From an uncultured Saprospiraceae bacterium (GTDB lineage: Bacteria; Bacteroidota; Bacteroidia; Chitinophagales; Saprospiraceae): DNA of 38,012 nt. The notes beneath the pieces were generated by a model that had not been told where the DNA came from, did not search any database, and saw only the letters and a list, made by a program, of their open reading frames with translations. Shown here one piece after another: positions 32,728 through 38,012 of the stretch. The translations under genes and the position numbers were made by a program. The DNA lies in the NCBI GenBank assembly GCA_937969415.1, contig CALBWK010000242.1:1-38012 (forward strand), in the 5' to 3' direction. The first letter of the stretch is position 1. Every line of letters starts with the position of its first letter.

Positions 32728-33132
32728 ATGAAGAAGATTTACCTCATCGCTGCCTTAGCCCTTATTGCTGCAGTCGCTATTATAGTATCTGCCTCTAAGG
32801 ATGTCACGACTTACGGTACTTACGAAAGTGCAGCAGGCAAGAAGAGCAGAGTAAAGATCGCCGGACAAATAGATCGAGATTTTGACATCGAGTATGATCC
32901 TATCAACTCCCCGAGTGCTTTCAGCTTTAGAATGAAGGACAGCGAAGGTGTCAGTAAGAAAGTCATCCTCAAAATACCGAAGCCACAAGATTTCGAAACT
33001 TCAGAAACAGTCGTTGTCACTGGTAAGATGGAAGAGGACACCTTTGTAGCCACAGATGTGCAGATGAAATGCCCATCAAAGTATAAGGACGAAGAACTTA
33101 AAATTAGATCAGAGGCTAGCCTCTCAATGTGA
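32728..33132 (+). CDS. ccmE: Cytochrome c maturation protein CcmE, CxxxY variant
   Basis: A 134-residue heme chaperone with an N-terminal membrane anchor (IYLIAALALIAAVAIIV). Its OB-fold has RVKIAGQIDRDFDIEY and the final FVATDVQMKCPSKYKDE. The heme-binding HxxxY of the E. coli protein is replaced by CxxxY (Cys115, Tyr119), a variant known in some bacteria. It carries heme to CcmF in the periplasm. The stop overlaps the ccmF start by 4 bp (GTGA). Confidence 0.88.
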   Translation: MKKIYLIAALALIAAVAIIVSASKDVTTYGTYESAAGKKSRVKIAGQIDRDFDIEYDPINSPSAFSFRMKDSEGVSKKVILKIPKPQDFETSETVVVTGKMEEDTFVATDVQMKCPSKYKDEELKIRSEASLSM

Positions 33133-35912
33133 TACAAGAAATACAATACATAGGAGAACATCTCCTCCCCGGACACATCGGCCAATTCTGTGTCGTACTC
33201 AGTTTTGTTGCCGCACTTTTTAGTGCTTGGGCTTATCGGTGCGCTGCCAAAAACAAATCAGAATCTTGGGGTCGATTAGGCAAAGCCTCATTTTGGGTAC
33301 ACGGCCTCAGCACTTTTACGATAATCGGCACGCTTTTCTATATCATGATCAGTCAGTATTATGAATATGCTTATGTGCAAGCCCATGTGAATGAAGAGCT
33401 ACCTATGCGCTATATCTTTTCTGCATTCTGGGAAGGTCAAGAAGGTAGTTTTCTCTTATGGATGTTTTGGCATATCATTCTCGGGTTTATCCTTATAAGA
33501 AAGGCTGGAGAGTGGCATCACAGTGTAATGATCTTTGTAGCACTGATACAAGCCGTCCTCGCCTCAATGTTACTAGGCGTCCATGTCAATATCGGAGACT
33601 TCACTTACAAACTCGGTAGCAACCCTACTCTCTTGCTAAGGGATGTAATGGATATTCCACTGTTTCAAAATGCGGATTATGTCGCACAGATAAAAGGTAC
33701 AGGGCTCAATGCCCTCTTACAGAATTATTGGATGACCATCCACCCACCTACTCTATTTCTAGGTTTTGCCTCTACAACGATTCCGTTTGCTTATGCAGCG
33801 GCAGGCTTGTACACGGGTAAGGCCACCGAGTGGTTGAGACCTGCGATGAAGTGGAGTCTTTTCTCAGCAGGTATCTTAGGCGTAGGGATATTGATGGGTA
33901 GTGCTTGGGCTTATGAGGCGTTGAGCTTTGGTGGCTATTGGGCTTGGGATCCAGTGGAGAATATGTCTCTGGTTCCGTGGATCATTCTCGTTGCGGGTGT
34001 ACATACCAACTTGATTGCCAATGCAACGGGCAGAGCTATAAGAAGTACATACATCTATTACTGTCTCTGTTTTGTCGGTGTCCTCTACTCTACTTACTTA
34101 ACGAGAAGTGGGATCCTAGGAGACACCTCAGCGCACGCTTTTACAGAGATGGGATTAGAGCCTCAGCTGATATTTATGGTCGCTTTTTTCTTCTTGCTAT
34201 CTGCTTTCCTTTATATCGCCAAGAGTCGCTTGGTTCCTGTGATCAAGAAAGAAGAGTCCATCTACTCTCGAGAGTTTTGGATGTTTATAGGTGCTTTGGT
34301 TTTACTTTTTAGTGGGACCATTATCTCAGGATCGACTTCTCTGCCAGTACTGAATGCACTCATTAATTTGAAGGATCCTGATTTTATCGGTACAGTAATT
34401 TCAGACCCGATACCCCACTTCAATAAATTTCAAATCTGGATAGCGGTACTTGTTACTGCCCTTTCTGGTAGCGCCATATTTTTCAGATATAAAACTCAAG
34501 AATATTCTAAGAGCCAAAAAATGGGCTATGCGACGAAGATGCTGATACATCTTGTTATCGCTGGAGTCTTGACTCTTTTACTGAGTCTATGGATAGACTA
34601 TTTCCATTGGAAGTACTTGGTGATGGCTTTTGCAGCGTGGTTTGCCGTCACATCTAATGTGCACTACATCTTTAAAGTAGCTAAAAATAGTCCTAGGGTG
34701 GCCTCTGCAGCGATCTCACATATAGGCTTTGCAGTTATGATCATCGGGATATTGACGAGTGGTCTTAACCAAGATGTCCTGACGACCAATCCATTTGCGA
34801 TGCGGGGCATACAAGATGATGAGGACTTGGCGTCTGTCGTCACGCTAATAAAAGAAGAGCCACTCTATGTTAATAACCATTGGATCACTTACGAGAGCGA
34901 TACCATAGTGGATAAGACGAGAACCTTTAAGATAAAGTTTGAAAGAGAAGATTCACTGCGTGGCAATGTGGACCCGTACTATGTCTACCCCAATGTCCTC
35001 TTCAGCAATGATCTGAGTAAAGTAGCTGCCAATAATCCAGGTACCAAGCACTTACTGAGTAAAGATATTTTTACAACTATAGCTGCACTACCACCCTCTC
35101 AGCAAGATGTGAAATTGGCCAAGGAAGAAGAGGATTCCCTCAAGTATCGCCAATACATTATGGCTATCGGCGACACTGTCTTCACCAAGCAGCACTATGG
35201 TGTGCTAGAAGAGATAAGCTTCAGCCCAACCAATAAAGATTATCTCAAACACGAAAATGATTTGGGTATCAGTGCAAGGCTAAGGTTCAAATCACTCGAT
35301 GGCAAATACAATGAAGTTGCCGAACCTGCTATAGGGGTAAGAGAAAATCTGCTTTATCAGTATCATGATCAGCTCAATGATCTAAGAGTCAAGCTGAAGT
35401 TGAACGAGGAGAGCTTTGACAACTATTTTAACACAGAAGACCAGCTCAAGTATGAGACCTATGTGATGAAAAAAGGTGATAAGGTCGACTATGGTGGAGA
35501 AGAGTATTTGTTAATGGGTTTTGATAATCAGATCACCAATCAGCATTATGAAGCAGAGGCCAATGACATCGCTGTACAAGCCATATTGAGAGATGCTAAT
35601 GGAGAGCAGCTGCGACCAACCTATGTTATTCGTGATGGACAACCATTTAATTTAAAGGACTATGCTCAGAGACCTGGTATACACGCAAGATTGATGCACA
35701 TCAATCCACAAAGCGAAGAGTTCACCTTTGCACTAGCACAAGACGATAGATCAAAAGGTGAAATCATTGTAGAATTAGCTGAGGATGTGACAAGAAATGA
35801 TGTCATCGTACTAGAAGCACTTGTTTTTCCTGGGATCAACTTATTCTGGGCTGGCTCTATTATGATGCTCCTAGGCTTCTTTATCTCTCTACTGAGTAGA
35901 AGAAAAAAGTAA
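33129..35912 (+). CDS. ccmF: CcmF-type heme lyase/transporter
   Basis: A 927-residue membrane protein of the CcmF/CcsA group that attaches heme to apocytochrome c. Transmembrane helices span about the first 540 residues. The WWD heme-handling motif is GGYWAWDPVEN (268-278), with conserved His in WMTIHPPTLFLGF (205) and VAGVHTNL (292). FWEGQEGSFLLW (100-111) is typical. A large soluble segment (about 560-900) precedes a final hydrophobic helix near the C-terminus. The GTG start lies inside the ccmE stop, so the pair is coupled; no other ccm genes are here. The end overlaps the DUF2520 gene by one base. Confidence 0.92.
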   Translation: MIQEIQYIGEHLLPGHIGQFCVVLSFVAALFSAWAYRCAAKNKSESWGRLGKASFWVHGLSTFTIIGTLFYIMISQYYEYAYVQAHVNEELPMRYIFSAFWEGQEGSFLLWMFWHIILGFILIRKAGEWHHSVMIFVALIQAVLASMLLGVHVNIGDFTYKLGSNPTLLLRDVMDIPLFQNADYVAQIKGTGLNALLQNYWMTIHPPTLFLGFASTTIPFAYAAAGLYTGKATEWLRPAMKWSLFSAGILGVGILMGSAWAYEALSFGGYWAWDPVENMSLVPWIILVAGVHTNLIANATGRAIRSTYIYYCLCFVGVLYSTYLTRSGILGDTSAHAFTEMGLEPQLIFMVAFFFLLSAFLYIAKSRLVPVIKKEESIYSREFWMFIGALVLLFSGTIISGSTSLPVLNALINLKDPDFIGTVISDPIPHFNKFQIWIAVLVTALSGSAIFFRYKTQEYSKSQKMGYATKMLIHLVIAGVLTLLLSLWIDYFHWKYLVMAFAAWFAVTSNVHYIFKVAKNSPRVASAAISHIGFAVMIIGILTSGLNQDVLTTNPFAMRGIQDDEDLASVVTLIKEEPLYVNNHWITYESDTIVDKTRTFKIKFEREDSLRGNVDPYYVYPNVLFSNDLSKVAANNPGTKHLLSKDIFTTIAALPPSQQDVKLAKEEEDSLKYRQYIMAIGDTVFTKQHYGVLEEISFSPTNKDYLKHENDLGISARLRFKSLDGKYNEVAEPAIGVRENLLYQYHDQLNDLRVKLKLNEESFDNYFNTEDQLKYETYVMKKGDKVDYGGEEYLLMGFDNQITNQHYEAEANDIAVQAILRDANGEQLRPTYVIRDGQPFNLKDYAQRPGIHARLMHINPQSEEFTFALAQDDRSKGEIIVELAEDVTRNDVIVLEALVFPGINLFWAGSIMMLLGFFISLLSRRKK

Positions 35913-36712
35913 TGGCTAATGTAAAAGTTGTCAGCATAGGGGCTGGGAATCTCGCCCATCATTTCATACCGGCATTACATAAGGCGGGGTGCGATATTCT
36001 ACAAGTCTATAGCAGGAACATATCCAACGCAGAAAAGCTTTCTATCAAGGTTAAAGCCACAGCAACTGACAACCTTGAGCAACTGAATACTGAAGCTGAG
36101 GTCTACCTGTTGATGGTCAAGGACGATGCTATAAAGGAAGTCGTAGATCAACTTCCTCAGTTATCATCAAAGCAAGTATTAGCGCATAGTTCGGGTGCTA
36201 CCTCCATTATCTTATTGGGCAGAAGAGCAGAAAATTTTGGAAGTTTCTATGCCTTACAATCATTCAAAAAGAATAAGCCCGCGGACCTGAGTGAGATTCC
36301 CTTTTTGATATTTGGCAGTACACCTTTGGCTACTCGGGTATTGAGGATGATGGCCAGACAACTCTCTCCTACTGTACAAGAAGTCGATGACAAGAGTAGA
36401 TTAAGATACCATCTTGCTGCAGTAATGATGAATAACTTTACCAATCATCTCGCTTGTAAGACATCCCAATTTTTAGAAGCCAATGACTTAGATCCAAATA
36501 TTTTATTACCTATAGTCAAATCTTCTTTCAATAAAATTCTCAACAGTGATCCTTGCCTTATACAAACAGGACCTGCAAGAAGAAACGATATCAAAGTAGA
36601 AGCCAAGCACTTAGAACTCATCAAGGAAGATCCTTACCTTAGTGCAATCTATAAGAGTTTGACACAAAGTATAAAGAAAACTTACAACACAGAAGACGAT
36701 GCGCATAGTTGA
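35912..36712 (+). CDS. Rossmann-fold DUF2520 protein
   Basis: A 266-residue protein with an N-terminal NAD(P)-binding fold (KVVSIGAGNLAHHFIPAL, a GxGN/GxxA type loop) and a C-terminal helical DUF2520 domain (LAAVMMNNFTNHLACKTSQF, then the FNKILNSDP and TGPARRND segments). It resembles F420-dependent or ProC-like reductases. The substrate is unknown. Coupled to ccmF by TAATG and overlaps the next gene by 14 bp. Confidence 0.88.
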   Translation: MANVKVVSIGAGNLAHHFIPALHKAGCDILQVYSRNISNAEKLSIKVKATATDNLEQLNTEAEVYLLMVKDDAIKEVVDQLPQLSSKQVLAHSSGATSIILLGRRAENFGSFYALQSFKKNKPADLSEIPFLIFGSTPLATRVLRMMARQLSPTVQEVDDKSRLRYHLAAVMMNNFTNHLACKTSQFLEANDLDPNILLPIVKSSFNKILNSDPCLIQTGPARRNDIKVEAKHLELIKEDPYLSAIYKSLTQSIKKTYNTEDDAHS

Positions 36713-36968
36713 CGAATGGACCGAAGGGAATATGAGAGTAACCGTATTCAATATGAATTCAAGATTTAGTATCAAACTCGAACAAGGTCTCTTAGAACAG
36801 ACATATAAGTTTAGAGATAACCAGTTCGAAAATATTCAAGAACTAAAAGCTGCACTCACATCAGATTTCTACAGCAACTGCAACAAGCACTTTATCAGTA
36901 TGGACCTATTGAGAACTCGACTGATACCAGCAGGGACAGAACCTGATACCTTTCCAGAAATCATCTAG
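36699..36968 (+). CDS. Small conserved hypothetical protein (89 aa)
   Basis: Reads MRIVDEWTEGNMRVTVFNMNS ... LRTRLIPAGTEPDTFPEII. The N-terminal half looks like beta-strands (RVTVFNMNSRFSIKLEQ), the rest helical. No signal peptide. Starts 14 bp inside the DUF2520 gene and shares one base with the GTG of the acyltransferase (TAGTG at 36968), so translated with them. No family recognised. Confidence 0.75.
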   Translation: MRIVDEWTEGNMRVTVFNMNSRFSIKLEQGLLEQTYKFRDNQFENIQELKAALTSDFYSNCNKHFISMDLLRTRLIPAGTEPDTFPEII

Positions 36969-37855
36969 TGCACACAGTATCATATATCGGGTTTAGGTTT
37001 GTCGTCGGACTGTTCAAATTCATTCCCTTTCCACTACTCTATCGCTTATCTGATCTACTCAGATTTATACTCAAGGATATAATCGGTTATAGAAAATCTG
37101 TCATTGATCAGAATTTAGCGTACTGCTTTCCAGAAAAAACTAAAGCTGAAAGAACCCTAATTGCCAATGCCTACTACAAGAATTTTGTAGATATCATACT
37201 AGAATCCTTCAAAGGGTTAGCCATCAATCCAGGCAAGCTTATCCCAAGATATAAGGTTAGGAATCCAGAAATACTCGTGGATGCTTACAAGTCCAACGAG
37301 CACCTCATCACCTACAGCCAACATTATAACAATTGGGAATGGGGTCCTATCTGTCTAGGCTTACAGACGCGGCATCACATCGTCGGTATTGTCAAATTAA
37401 TCGCCAACCCCCTTATCAATAACTATATGATCGATGGGCGATCTGGAAATAATGTGAGTGTCGTGCCCTCCAGAGAAACAGGTAAATACCTCCAAGACCT
37501 CCATAAAAAGTCCAATCCCCAAGCGCTCGTCTTTATCGCTGATCAAAGGCCTTCGGGCAAGGAGAGGTTTCTAGAATTGCCTTTCTTAGGCGGTGTAGGC
37601 AGATTTCATCATGGAGCAGCCATCTACGCTTCCAAAGCCAATCTCGCGATATATAGTATAGATGTACATAGGATAGGACGAGGCCGATATGAGATAGAAT
37701 TTGTCCAATTAGCTGAGAAAGGTGAGGGATTAACACCTGAGCAAATAACCATACTGTACAAAGAACACCTCGAAAATCTAATACTCCAAAGCCCTGAATC
37801 GTGGCTTTGGACCCACAAAAGATTCAAGGAATACGTGGATTACAAAAAAAAATGA
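36968..37855 (+). CDS. Lysophospholipid/lipid A-type acyltransferase
   Basis: A 295-residue LpxL/HtrB-family enzyme that moves an acyl chain to a lipid A precursor or related lipid at the inner membrane. The catalytic HX4E is His119/Glu124 in YSQHYNNWEW. An N-terminal membrane segment precedes it (FRFVVGLFKFIPFPLLY), and the later DQRPSGKERF matches the family's arginine region. The acceptor and chain length cannot be told. GTG start within the preceding stop. Confidence 0.88.
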   Translation: MHTVSYIGFRFVVGLFKFIPFPLLYRLSDLLRFILKDIIGYRKSVIDQNLAYCFPEKTKAERTLIANAYYKNFVDIILESFKGLAINPGKLIPRYKVRNPEILVDAYKSNEHLITYSQHYNNWEWGPICLGLQTRHHIVGIVKLIANPLINNYMIDGRSGNNVSVVPSRETGKYLQDLHKKSNPQALVFIADQRPSGKERFLELPFLGGVGRFHHGAAIYASKANLAIYSIDVHRIGRGRYEIEFVQLAEKGEGLTPEQITILYKEHLENLILQSPESWLWTHKRFKEYVDYKKK

Positions 37856-37923
37856 ATCTACACATAGGGGTAAAGTCTTATTTAAATGTCTTGTATATGG
37901 ATAGATAATGAAAAAATGGATTT

Positions 37924-37961
37924 CGAAAAACCTTACTAAAGAGTAGGGTTTTTCGTTTTTT
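37924..37961. terminator. Intrinsic terminator, probably bidirectional
   Basis: CGAAAAACC and GGTTTTTCG form a perfect outer stem with inner ACT/AGT, followed by TTTTTT. On the other strand a run of T exists as well, so it may also end the gene entering from the right. Confidence 0.8.
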
Positions 37962-37965
37962 AGGA

Positions 37966-38012
37966 CTAGCCTAATCCACGTTCTATTTCATCTAATCTTC
38001 TAGCCTGTGCCT
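37966..38012 (-). CDS. C-terminal end of a gene entering from the right
   Basis: The last 15 codons of a minus-strand frame read AQARRLDEIERGLG then TAG, five bases from the terminator. The helical, charged tail does not identify the protein. Confidence 0.4.
   Translation of the reverse strand, partial: AQARRLDEIERGLG

Overview
The window is a stretch of ordinary chromosome from a member of the Bacteroidota, probably a marine Saprospiria-like lineage (the class-level guess is inference). Evidence for the phylum: several exact TAnnTTTG -7 promoter boxes; the gene order rpmB-rpmG-DUF4295-ftsY; a TonB-dependent receptor with a CarboxypepD_reg-like N-terminus; DUF1573, DUF6155- and DUF6503-like proteins; few Shine-Dalgarno sequences. 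I see no phage, insertion sequence or CRISPR array.

Layout. 1-3008 (minus): rpe followed by a TonB-dependent receptor that runs off the left edge. 3145-10388 (minus): the most interesting block. It holds an unfamiliar 478-residue ATP-grasp-like protein, then speA (arginine decarboxylase), speB (agmatinase) and speY (deoxyhypusine synthase homologue, probable homospermidine synthase), a 45-residue Lys-rich protein, a 106-residue acidic protein, a glutathione-synthetase-like ATP-grasp ligase and an aspartoacylase/AstE-type metallohydrolase. The spe genes give a plausible route arginine -> agmatine -> putrescine -> homospermidine; the ligases and hydrolase suggest that an amide or peptide is made and cleaved nearby. 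10692-16583 (mostly plus): lipoprotein, DEDDy exonuclease (minus), membrane-anchored coiled coil, a VWA/MoxR-like ATPase pair, and a DUF1573 protein. 16598-19785 (minus): LolA-like protein, a frameshifted OmpA-like gene, and lepA. 19899-24358: lipoprotein, a Nudix-type regulator divergent from threonine aldolase, bifunctional nuclease, a TPR protein, and dapF. 24441-28163: HtrA protease with an OsmC-like protein, and an acyl-CoA dehydrogenase. 28420-30628: tRNA-Arg(ACG), small orphan frames, two hypothetical proteins and an outer-membrane barrel. 30957-37855 (plus): ribosomal proteins bL28 and bL33, DUF4295, ftsY, then ccmE-ccmF, a DUF2520 protein, a small protein and a lipid A-type acyltransferase. 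The C-terminus of another minus-strand gene enters at the right edge.

Regulatory themes seen directly. (1) TAnnTTTG boxes lie only 4-6 nt before the ATG of several genes (the lipoprotein at 10692, lepA, htrA, and near-matches elsewhere), suggesting leaderless mRNAs. (2) Neighbouring genes are often joined by one-base TAATG/TAGTG stop-start overlaps. (3) The Nudix regulator and threonine aldolase are divided by a 38-bp gap in which two divergent -7 boxes form a near-palindrome.

Most candidate novelty lies in the polyamine/ATP-grasp block, the palindromic divergent promoter, the recurrent leaderless geometry and the frameshifted OmpA gene. All functional assignments are from reading the sequence without database searches.
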